DNA of 64,000 bases from the NCBI GenBank assembly GCA_030248295.1, contig JASANH010000479.1:124001-188000 (forward strand). Direction: 5' to 3'. The notes beneath the pieces are model-generated. The model was not told the DNA's origin. It made no database searches and saw only the letters and a program-made list of their open reading frames with translations. Positions 54,611 to 64,000 of this stretch are shown in pieces. Origin of the DNA: Mesodorylaimus sp. YZB2_4. Lineage: Eukaryota > Nematoda > Enoplea > Dorylaimida > Dorylaimidae. A program made the translations under genes and the position numbers. Within the stretch, counting starts at the first letter, position 1, and every line of letters starts with the position of its first letter.

Positions 54611-56356
54611 TGGACAGCAGTGGTAATGTCCTTCAACCACTCCAGCAAGACTTCTTCCAGCTTGTGATGACGATTAGAATTAAGCATAGTTTTATCACTA
54701 ATCATATCTCACTCGCGGCTAAGCGCTCTCGAATCGATGTCGGAAAATTGAAAAAAAGACTTTAAACTCAGATTCAGCATTGCTTTAATTGGAGGGGGGG
54801 GGGGGGGAAGGCAACTTTCTGGACCTCCAGCATCTATATAAGAAAAAGGTCGAAATTCTCGAATGAAGAGGGGGCGTCAAGAAATGAAAATTTTGATTTC
54901 TTAAATTGAGACTTAATTTCTTGGCGGTCAAAAATTTTGGCTACTTCCGCTAAAACGCCAGCGCTGAATCTGAATATCGCATTATCGATTCTAGATTGCA
55001 CTTCGTCTTCAGGTCTTTTGGGAGAAAAAAGCCAGACACGTTTTTGAATTGTATTCAGACCTCTAAAAATTTTCTTGTGGCTGTGGCTTTGCAGGTATTT
55101 CCCAAATTCCGCTCTCCACGACTATCCACATTGGATCCATACCGACCCTCGTGGGCTAGCTGAAATCCACGCCCTCCACCAGGATCCATGTAAATACACG
55201 CGAGAGCTACGCTAAATCCACATGGTTCACGCGGATTAACAATAAATTTACAAGGATTCTACGCAGAGTCGTGATGGATTCGCATGCGGAATCCAAGGTG
55301 GATTTGGATTTGGATGGGTTTCAAATTCAAGCACACCATTGTTGGGCTGTTTCGCATGGCTGCTGTTCGTCCATTTGATTTGTTAATGTATGTGAATGGA
55401 AGTGTGCAATAGTTTTGAGTTTAAAAAAAACAGGTGTATAGTTTTGGTGGAGTCATGGGTGAGGATGAAGCATTCAAAAGGAATGGGTCAACGCGGAAAA
55501 GTGCCTGAATCTACTGTACGTGAATTTTGCTGTAGGTTTCTATAGAAACTTTTGTTTTTAGATTAAATCTGCGTGGAATAGCGGTTTTTCCACCCTAGAC
55601 TCTACGTGGATGTCGGAATGTCTCTTACGAATAGTGGATGGGGGGGGGGGGAGGGAGGGGTATATTGCATTGGAATCTCTGTAGAATCCACTGTGGATCC
55701 TGAATTTTTCGGAATCTGGGTTATGTGAATTAACTAAAAAACTTCTTTGTATAATGAGAACCATCTCATTAGCATGCAGTGGCAATAGGGAGCCTAGATA
55801 TGTAGACACTGCAAGCACAGGCTAGGTTCGGAAACAAAATCCATAAGTTTTGTTGGAAAGAAACTTCTGCTGAATTTTCTGCTCAATAGAACCAAAACTC
55901 CTCGCAAATGTTTCGAGTTTTCTTACCAGATACTATCTGTAACAAAAGAAGGAATAGCAAAAATGCGATCATATTCTGTAACCTAAAAGTAGCAAAAATA
56001 GGAATGATACTCCTTTGCGTGTATGCATTCAGCGACTCCTACTACAGTAGGTACGCAGTTGGTTGGCGCTCTGTATGACGTGGCTTTGACTTGGAGGTGC
56101 GTGGCGCAAATAATAATTTATGAAGGACTCATATCCCGTGGCTCGTGCATATGCACGCTCTCCAGCAGCACACAAACTGAGTAAGATTAGTTCCTTTTAA
56201 TTTTATGTCTCACAATACTGCTCTTTGACAAATCTCACAACCAGAACTTTGCACAGCCACAAAACCAAAAAAGCAGTATAAATTTCGTGCTTAGCTGATT
56301 TACACAAGATAAAACAGGTTTCAATAAATTGTGAGTGAACCGAGTGAACTAGCACC
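54611..56356. other. Intergenic with poly-G tracts and a GGATTC-rich patch
   Basis: No gene supported. A long G run lies near 54795-54808 and a G run with AGGGAGGGG near 55640-55660. From 55120 to 55330 and 55665-55715 the words GGATCC, GGATTC, ATCCAC and their complements recur, suggesting a degenerate repeat. A copy of the dispersed repeat seen at 110-175 lies at 54960-55012. Confidence 0.5.
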
Positions 56357-57828
56357 TTATTCCTCAACAAAATTAACCCTTCCCAAAAATAAAATGGCTG
56401 ATGTTGGTTTGTGCACAATGGCGTAGACGAAGGGATGGTCGGCGACGAAGGCAACTGGTTGATCTGGTCCAGGAGGTGCAGCTCCAGCCAGCATTTCAAA
56501 TACGGAAACTGCTGCAGCTTCTGTTCCTTCTTCATTCACCTGAAACATGACTCTTTTCAAGCGATGCTAATCGACCCCCATGGTGAATGTTTTTGTCGAA
56601 TTCTTTCGTGTCTCCTCACCTTGATATAAGCTTCGTGCAGCGCCTTCGATACTTTCAAAGGTTCACCGGCCATCAAACTGAAATCGGCCGAATCGGTGAA
56701 CATTTGGTGGAGACCCAGTTGGCTGAGGACAGTGTTCAAATTTACTGATTGCCGAATTGTAAATCTGGGTAATTTCAGATCCACTTCACGGTACTCCGTC
56801 TGGGAGAACAAGGAAATCAATTGATCGCCTTCCAATGATTGTTCTACTGCCTGAATTCCATCACGCTGCTTTGGCAAGATGACGTACATGCTCAGCGGGG
56901 CACCACGATAGGGCAACTCGACTGTTTCGAAAATGGCACTGTTTGCGTAGCCATAATGCTCTTTCTGGCTCATAAAATGCACCTAAAGGGAAAAAAGTAA
57001 TAAAGTTAAATTCACCACAGGCCGAGATATTAAAACCCGCGCTAACCGTTTGAGCTTGATCGGATTTGCCAGATCGATAAAATGGCAGATCTTCAATGTT
57101 CAAAAATCGGGAAACCCAGGGTGCCTTTAAATAAATAGCATTGGCCAGCACAGCCAGTACATCCGGGTCGAGAACTCCTGGTTTGAACAGTTCGGGGATT
57201 TTGTCCGCCGTCTGGCCTGATACCCAACGATTTATTTGGACGCGAGCAGATTCCAGATTCGTAGAAAATGGTTGTTTGTCGACTTGAGTTTCAAAACATT
57301 TCTGCGCCTCGTCGATAAAATCCGATTTGAGATGCAGTTTTTCTGCGTAGAATAAGCCGTTGGCGATGTTCAGTTTGGTCTTCTCTTCGTGGATCTGCAA
57401 TTGATGTTGGAGCGATTGGTACCAGGCGCTCGAGTCTTCTTGATTTGAACCAAGTGGAATCAAAAGAGATTGGATTTCAGATTTTGTGGATCCTGAGGCA
57501 CCGCTTTCGACCAAGGCTAAACCTAGTGCTATGGAAACTGGAGAAAAGACAGCGTTTTCATCCGGCTTGACGATCTGCTGATACAATTTAAGGGCAAAAT
57601 TTCCAACAGCTTTCGCCGCGTCCATCGCGGATGAGTCATTGAACGGACACTGATTAGAGTTTGGAGCTTCTGGCGGGAATGGAAACACGGCCAGTGGGAG
57701 CGGGAGCGCAAACGGAAAGAATAAGCCTAAAAATTCAAAAAGAAACTGTGAGTACAGTATAATTGTTTCTTATTCATCGAAATCCAGACAAAGGCAGCAA
57801 CGTTACCTAGTACGAAAACGAATCGCAT
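56357..57828 (-). CDS. Secreted serpin 2 (4 exons)
   Basis: Exons 57807-57828, 57047-57726, 56620-56982 and 56357-56539; all GT-AG and in frame, giving 415 residues. The signal peptide starts MRFVFVLG and continues into the Pro/Phe-rich start of exon 2. Serpin landmarks: NAVFSPVSIALGLALVESGA, QINRWVSGQTADKIPELF, NAIYLKAPWVSRF, ELPYRGAPLSMYVILPKQ, LKLPRFTIRQSVNL, and the hinge [11 protein letters not shown], which fits inhibitory serpins (small residues P12-P9). C-terminus VADHPFVYAIVHK ... LFLGRVNFVEE. The loop after the hinge is Pro/Gly-rich and a few residues long for the family (LAGAAPPGPDQP), so the scissile bond cannot be set by simple counting. Same exon plan as serpin 1; divergent from the intracellular type at 60.7 kb. 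Confidence 0.95.
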
Positions 57829-57948
57829 CTTGTACTGGAACCGATTAAATTTCCAATTACAGTCGAAACTATCGTCGCGCTTTAGAAATGGATCCACCTA
57901 AACTTCCTTCTAGTCCTGTAGAATTGAGGTATATGCACGCTCGATGCA

Positions 57949-57956
57949 TTATATAC
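57949..57956 (-). promoter_or_regulatory. TATA box candidate for serpin 2
   Basis: Minus-strand AAGTATATAATGC about 120 bases before the start codon. Confidence 0.45.
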
Positions 57957-60649
57957 TTTTTCCGCCCTCTCGTTTGGTTCGGCAAGATAGTTAGCCTACG
58001 ACTTTTTCCTTCGTCGACGTCTTGTTTATGCGGTTCTGTGTTCAAGGAACGTTTAGGACGGCAGGATCACAAGAACGTGGGCGTTGATGTTACGGTCTAA
58101 CACACCTGATGCTGTTCTGCCGACAAAGAGAAAATCAAGAAACTGGATTTGTTTTTATTGGAGTTACGAGGGCTTTGCGGGTGATTGTCAAAACAAATTA
58201 GTCATCGTCAACGGGTCAATGTAAAGGGAGCAGAAGGCTAATCGTTGGGCCGAAAGTAACAGCTGCTATCTTCACGCGCAATCCCCTGCGAAAAGCAAGA
58301 AAGATCTTTACGAGAATGAATGCTTGGCGTAGTGCCCAAAGTGCTTTGTTGTTAGCGCAGCATGGTCAGGCTACATCATGCTAGCGAACATCATTGCATC
58401 GAAAGTTTCAGCTACTTTAACTTATCAGTGCACTGCTAAAATTTTGTTGTCTAATCAATTACGAAACCAAGGCAATCAAAAAATTCTTAATCCATCAAAT
58501 CTTGGTGCGCTGTGATCTGGTAGGAGCCCACTTCACGAAGCTGGCACGCGTGCCTCGATGCAGACGCAATACCAAGCTCGACTGAGGTCCTGCCGAGACT
58601 AGAACACGCGCTATGCAATCACGTTCACATTGGCTTTGGATATTTGAAGTCTTGAGTTGGATGCAGTTTGTGCCCAGCTCGATTTGTATCGTGCCTCGGC
58701 TCATTCTCACACTTGATTGGAGCGAATGATAAGCCCGCGTTCCACCAGCCCCGGACAAGAAGTCCCAAGTTATTTTTTTTAATAGGATTTTGTAGAATAA
58801 ATGCTGAAACTAGCGATCCCTAATCAATGAAAGGCCAAAGCACTAACACGATGATCGAATCAGCAACAAATAGTCAATGATAGAAAGATACAATATCTGC
58901 CTTTTTTGAGGAATCAGAAAAATAATTCCAGAAACTCTCCTTCGCTGGCAGATTTAACCAGCTTGCCGTGTCATAGCTGGGAAGGAATGCTTTGAGAAGT
59001 GAAACCAACAGTAAACCAGCTACCCAGAGGGTTCAGTTCGATCTAGCACAGTGTAAGTTTTCTAACGACAGAGGAATTTTTAACGCGCAAGCTACCGGAC
59101 TCGCTGTTTGTGGTCTCGACGCTGTAACCAGTGCTGTATCGGGTCGGCGTGCCGCAGTGCAATTGACTAATGGATTGCATCCCCTAAGTTAAGTATGTAC
59201 ATACTTGTCAGCCGCTGTGCGCTCTAGGATGTCTTTCAGTGCTGCAGCGGGAATGACCCCATTGTGATTTTTATAGGTGACTATTCTGAAAACAGAAATT
59301 AGCGCTGCATCATTCATTCATTTTTCAAATTTTGAAATACCGTTGCGGGCAAAAATATGTCAATAAATTGAAATATAGGTACTTATCTCATTAAAAAGCC
59401 GAAATCAGGGGGATCAGGAGCCATATTTGTGGACACTGAGTATTCTCGGCGCGAATATCTGAATACGAGTTGGTGTTGGTCTGGGTAGATCGAACGCGAC
59501 CAGTGCTAAAAAAATGATTAAAACTGGCGCTCGATCGCTCGTCTGGAATGGGGTAAAAAAATTTGGAATTTGCTTCCCTCTCGGAAAAAATTATGCTACA
59601 GCGCAGAGATTCACTCATTAGGTGACGAATTTGGTCTCATCTTCTCAACAGGCTGAAACTTTGCGAAATCACACATTCAAATCATCGTTGCTGTGCCCAG
59701 ATCGAAATTCATCGCCTTGTTTTCAAAAAGAATTGCCAAGTACCAAGGAATTCTCCTGGAACTATTTATAAATTTTACTTGAAACGCAAATTCAAGCGCA
59801 ATTATTTTTGAAGAGGAGAAAAAACTATCGCATAAAAAGTACATCGTACAGTTGCTACATCACTAACAGGACGAGCAGCGAGCTACGCAGTGCAGCGCGG
59901 GCATCTGCATTTTTGCATCTTTTAGATAAAAATAGAAAATTCATACGCATAAATGTAAAAGTTTTTGTCGTTTTCATTATTCTAGCTTTTACGTTTCGCG
60001 ATTATTTCGAATTTCTCAATTTCTGAATTAGGTTATGCATGGGCAGCACACATTGTGTAGGCATTTCTTTTGCTCTTGTTTGAAAAACGGCATTTTCGAA
60101 CGATTGTTCTGTTCTCCGAATCTGCAATTTGTGGTTGATAAGCGCAAGTCCGCTGGCATCTGAGCATTTGATATCCCATATGCGGCCTCTCGCTCGGTCA
60201 TCCTCAGTTTCAGGTAAAGAACTTTCAGGAATGGTAGAGAGCCTATGTACTACAAGAGCCTCTTGTTCAGCACATGATGCTTGACGCTCTGATGTACTAG
60301 ACAGTAAACTGCTCCTCCGTGCATGTGTGGTCCCCCCCAGTTTTTCAGCAGCTGAGATAAGTTGCCTAATCAACAAAACCAATCCTTGCGCACCTAGATC
60401 TGGGCGACCCCTTTTATGACAACCCTAACATTCTGTTCATACAAATTTCGATATTTTACCTTTTGTCAACAAACATGACAAAGCATGATAGCCCAGAGTA
60501 AACATCACCTGGCTAGCTATTGTTCATTTTGCACCAATGCTATGCGTCAACTGAGGCGGCTGTCGCGTAGGACGAAAATTGATTTTAGCGCCCAGTCATC
60601 CTCTAGAGTTTTAGTTCTTGCCTTCGCTGGTGGCCCAGATACTGGTGAA
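57957..60649. other. Intergenic between serpins 2 and 3
   Basis: About 2.7 kb separating the divergently transcribed serpins. No gene supported; a 126-codon minus frame at 60002-60382 is unrecognised and has no signal peptide or homology pattern. Confidence 0.35.
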
Positions 60650-60655
60650 TATATA
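60650..60655 (+). promoter_or_regulatory. TATA box of serpin 3
   Basis: GAATATATACAG about 90 bases upstream of the serpin 3 start codon. Confidence 0.5.
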
Positions 60656-60741
60656 CAGTCCCACTCCGTCCTCTGCGCCAGTCTAGCAGTCAAAGAGATC
60701 GCCAGAAATTTCACTTTATTCATTCGCTTTCTCCACTAAAA

Positions 60742-62067
60742 ATGTCCGCAGTCAGTCCATTCGCTCAATCATTGGCTGATTTCTCGTTGAATTTGTATCG
60801 CGAGATCAATGCGAAAAATGAAGCTTCCAATATTTTCCTGTCGCCCTTGTCCATTTCGTTCGCCCTGGCCATGACTTACGCCGGGGCCAATGGAAATACA
60901 AAAGAACAAATGCGCCATGTGCTGTTCGGAAATTGGACTGCCAAGACGGACGAGGAAGTGCATTCGATGTACGCAGAAGTGATGGGATCATTGAACAAGC
61001 CAGGCGCCCCTTACAAATTGGATTTAGCTAATCGTGTCTATGCTCACGAGCCCATTTTGAGTAGTTTGAAGCCCCAATTCGCGGGTATCCTCAAGGAGAA
61101 ATACACCTCGGAGCTGCAAGCTGTAAATTTCGGCGATGAGGAACAAACTCGTGGCATCATTAATAGTTGGGTCAGCGAGAAGACAAATAAAAAAATCAAA
61201 GATCTGATTCCATCGGGTGTCCTCTCCGCGTTGACCCGTCTGGTTTTGGTCAACGCTATTTATTTCAAAGGGGACTGGAAAACCAAATTCGATTCTGCCG
61301 CAACTCGCCCAGCGGCTTTCTATGCTAGTGAAAATAAGGAGGTTCAAGTGAATATGATGAATTCGCACGGAACGAAGTTTTATTACAATGAAAATGAAAA
61401 ATTCCAAGTTCTGGGGATTCCCTACAAGGGCGAGGAGCTGTTCATGTTTGCATTTTTACCGAGGGAGCGCAATGGTTTGCCTGAATTGGAGAAATCCTTT
61501 ACTGGGAAAAGTTTATTGGAAGCCATTTTGGAGGCTAATAGAGAAAGAAAACTGGATGTGAGTGAGCAGGTTTATGACTTGTTTAGTTTAGGGGTGTGAC
61601 GCGCACAGTGTCGGAGAAGCCATGATCAGTGTTTATGGTGGGAGGATGTTCCATACTCATGCCTAATCTTTTCAGCATGTCGCGGTACCTAAATTCAAGT
61701 TGGAAGAAACGGTCAAGTTGGCTGAAGTTCTTGGACGTTTGGGCGCCACGGACATGTTCGATGAGGACAAAGCTGACTTCTCCAATATCAATGGCCGACG
61801 TGATTTGGTGGTTTCCGATGTTATTCATAAGGCATTTATCGAGGTAAGCAGGCATTTCAAGCAGTGTCTCTCTCTTGTGCAGTTTATGATTACTTTTAGG
61901 TGAACGAAGAAGGCACAGAAGCTGCCGCAGCCACAGCAGTAGTGGCTAATACGCGCGCTCTGATAATTAATCCCAGTTTCATCGCTGACCATCCATTCCT
62001 GTTCTCCATCGTCGATGTAAGGTCGACTAGCCTTCTATTTTTGGGTCGCTTCGTTGGCTCGCAATAG
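60742..62067 (+). CDS. Intracellular-type serpin 3 (3 exons), predicted P1 Arg
   Basis: Exons 60742-61557, 61676-61843 and 61900-62067, all in frame, for 383 residues, the core serpin length. The protein starts directly at helix A ([16 protein letters not shown]) with no signal peptide, like clade B or ov-serpins. Motifs: [67 protein letters not shown], the hinge [14 protein letters not shown], and [12 protein letters not shown] with LLFLGR at the end. Counting from hinge Glu (P17) puts P1-P1' at Arg-Ala in VVANTRALI, predicting inhibition of a trypsin-like serine protease. Exon boundaries differ from serpins 1 and 2 in the front half, but the last junction (just before the hinge, at VNEEG) is shared. 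Confidence 0.95.
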
Positions 62068-63242
62068 ACAACCCACTTGACCCTCCCACTCGGCTGTTGC
62101 GTGCAACAAGTCTTCATCATGATTCCTTAATTCTATTGCTATGAATGCACTATGCATGGGAGTGATAGCATGCCTAAAATAGGGTTCGGTATCGGATGCT
62201 TTTATGTTAGTTTTTGGCATTGTAGGTGTTTCGCATTCCTGGCGCATCCAACGGAATCAAAGACAGTCCGTGGGGCATCCAGGTGTGACAACTAGGTCTA
62301 GTATGCGGATATCTAGGTTTCTCTCGCTGTGCCTGCCACTGTCGTGAGTACGTGTTGTGTTGCTCTTGGGAGTAGACTGAAACAGACGCCCTAAAACTTT
62401 GCTCCCGTAGCCTACTGTCGCTCCAGTGGTTAGTAAAGCAAAAGGGGAAGTCGTCATCACTGCGTAGCAAACACCAACAGGCATGATCAAAAAGTACAAT
62501 CAGCCGTGAATTTTGTTTGCTGAAAAACAAGCTGTCTCTTTTGGCATTTCGCCTATAAGTTCTGTTGTGTACGCAACTTGTTATGCACATTTCGCAGCCT
62601 ATGGCGCACAACCCAAAGTCTGGATTTAGTCCGGGCTGGCAGGAATGGCAGGAATCAGATTCACCGAGAGCTGGGGGTGAGGTCAGGGTCACGCTTCGCA
62701 TTGCGAAGTATACAGTAAATGCAATACATGGGGATGCGAACGACTGCTAGGTCGAGGTTTTCGCCTTTATCTACAGTAACGGCACGAAATTCAGAAATTC
62801 CACTGTCTGCCTAGAAGTCTCAGACACTGTATGGCACCAACTGGCAGTTCGACTGAAGTCTATGCATGAAGTGTCACTAGACCAGAAGGCCGCACAACAA
62901 ACAAAATCTGAATTTTCCGCTAGGTCGTGTGGTGCATAATCGAACAAGCGAAAAATTTAAAAGTTGAGCGTTCGACTTGATGGAAGGTACAGTAACATTT
63001 GAACAGTAAGACCCAGCACTGCTTACACATTTCTAGAACAGGTCTATGAATAGGTCAGGTAGGAACTTATTGATTGTCAGTAACGCGCTCTGGGGAGCTG
63101 GCTGGCAGAAAATCTATACACAACGGGACACGTTCCCTTTAGTTATCTTGGTGAGGGAGAGTCTGCCAGCCTTGTTTATGGTGAGCACTCTCGCGCGAGG
63201 GCAGTGTTTGTTTATGAGGTTGGCCTGCTTCTGTTTCAGCGC
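62068..63242. other. Intergenic between serpins 3 and 4
   Basis: No gene supported. Three TACAGTA words near 62709, 62773 and 62988. Confidence 0.35.
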
Positions 63243-63248
63243 TATAAG
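63243..63248 (+). promoter_or_regulatory. TATA box of serpin 4
   Basis: CTATAAGG about 70 bases upstream of the serpin 4 start codon. Confidence 0.45.
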
Positions 63249-63315
63249 GACGCAAGAACATTGCCATTTTGCCTCTTATTCACACTTTTCCACTTCTGTA
63301 ACTAGAAATTCCAAA

Positions 63316-64000
63316 ATGGCATCGACTTGGAAAAATCCAGCAGATTCCTTGGCCGACTTTACATTTTCCTTGTATCGTCAAGCAGCTGTTTTGGCTGGCA
63401 ATGACCAAAGTGTTATCATATCACCATTTTCCATTTCTTACGCCCTGGCTATGACTTATGCTGGAGCAGGAGGAAATACGAAGGATCAACTGAAGAGACT
63501 ACTCCTGGGCGATTCTCAACACACCGATGATAAGGTACACGGTTCATATTCTTATGCAGAGTTGATGGAGTTATTGAACAGATCAGATGCCCCGTGTAAA
63601 CTGAATATCGCCAATCGTATTTACGCCCATAAACCATTCGTCGAGCAAATATTACCTAGTTTTGCAGAAATTCTTGATAAATTTTATAAATCTGAATTGC
63701 ACAGCAAGGATTTCAGCCAGCACGCGGAAGAAGCGCGCCTAGAAATCAATGGTTGGGTCAGTCAGGCGACCAATGACAAGATACGCGATCTTTTGGTCCC
63801 TGGGACACTGCTAGGCGCACGATTGGTCTTGGTCAATGCAATATATTTCAAGGGCGATTGGGATGATCAGTTCGATGCGGAGAAAACAACGCAGGAGCAG
63901 TTTTTTGCCTCTGAAAATAAACAACAAAATGTTGATATGATGCACAAGTACAACAGAAAATATCGGTATGCAGAAAATGGTGTATGTCAAGTTTTGGGCA
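63316..64000 (+). CDS. Intracellular-type serpin 4, cut by the window end
   Basis: The frame is open from ATG 63316 to the last base (228 codons). It is collinear with serpin 3 exon 1: [72 protein letters not shown] and NVDMMHKYNRKYRYAEN. No signal peptide. A tandem duplicate of serpin 3, 1.25 kb downstream in the same orientation and clearly diverged. The reactive loop lies beyond the window, so target specificity cannot be judged. Confidence 0.9.
   Translation, partial: MASTWKNPADSLADFTFSLYRQAAVLAGNDQSVIISPFSISYALAMTYAGAGGNTKDQLKRLLLGDSQHTDDKVHGSYSYAELMELLNRSDAPCKLNIANRIYAHKPFVEQILPSFAEILDKFYKSELHSKDFSQHAEEARLEINGWVSQATNDKIRDLLVPGTLLGARLVLVNAIYFKGDWDDQFDAEKTTQEQFFASENKQQNVDMMHKYNRKYRYAENGVCQVLG

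Noticed and set aside
1..64000. CRISPR array, operons, ribosome binding sites or other bacterial features
   Set aside because: Spliced genes, signal-peptide proteins and eukaryotic retroelements show this is animal nuclear DNA; the tandem arrays (17 bp, 75 bp) have no spacers.

Overview
The window is animal nuclear DNA. It holds small multi-exon genes with GT-AG introns of about 50-600 bases, secreted and membrane proteins, non-LTR (LINE) and BEL/Pao LTR retroelement debris, a mariner relic and a tRNA-derived SINE. I cannot name the species. An allatostatin C-like peptide pair, nematode-Srsx-like GPCRs, CAP proteins, serpins, compact genes and long poly-G tracts would suit a small-genome ecdysozoan such as a nematode or tardigrade, but this is inference.

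Layout. 0.9-5.6 kb (+): a complete 12-exon cullin-5 gene. 6.7-7.3 and 12.5-13.1 kb (-): two paralogous two-exon precursors of a small disulfide-loop peptide, separated by a LINE fragment and a decayed mariner. 14.6-15.3 kb (+): a single-pass membrane protein with a basic Ala/Pro/Lys repeat tail. 18.3-19.2 kb (-): a SET-domain protein lacking the N-terminal half of the fold. 20.6-22.8 and 30.6-31.9 kb (-): two CAP/SCP proteins, the second carrying a one-base frameshift. Between them lie a foldback, a 17-bp minisatellite, a SINE, a LINE with a nested solo LTR, and a striking secreted protein made of sixteen 25-residue acidic repeats (28.05-29.5 kb, +). 33.6-35.1 kb (-): a serpin with an in-frame stop. 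35.4-36.7 kb: BEL/Pao and LINE debris. 37.3-38.9 kb (-): two copies of an unfamiliar domain. 43.1-44.0 kb (-) and 48.4-49.6 kb (+): two intronless seven-helix receptors; the second runs into a BEL/Pao fragment. 51-52 kb: a duplicated Trp-rich exon. 54.4 kb: a second SINE. 56.4-57.8 kb (-), 60.7-62.1 kb (+) and 63.3 kb to the end (+): three more serpins, one secreted and two without signal peptides.

Except for the housekeeping ubiquitin-ligase scaffold CUL5, most genes are secreted or surface proteins (peptide hormone, CAP, serpin, repeat protein, receptors). Most are in locally duplicated pairs, and several have TATA boxes about 60-180 bases upstream of the start codon. This looks like a fast-evolving extracellular repertoire beside one conserved gene. 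The heptamer TACTGTA/TACAGTA occurs about 37 times, almost only outside exons, several times the chance expectation. All splice models come from reading frame, splice consensus and remembered family patterns; no transcript data were available.
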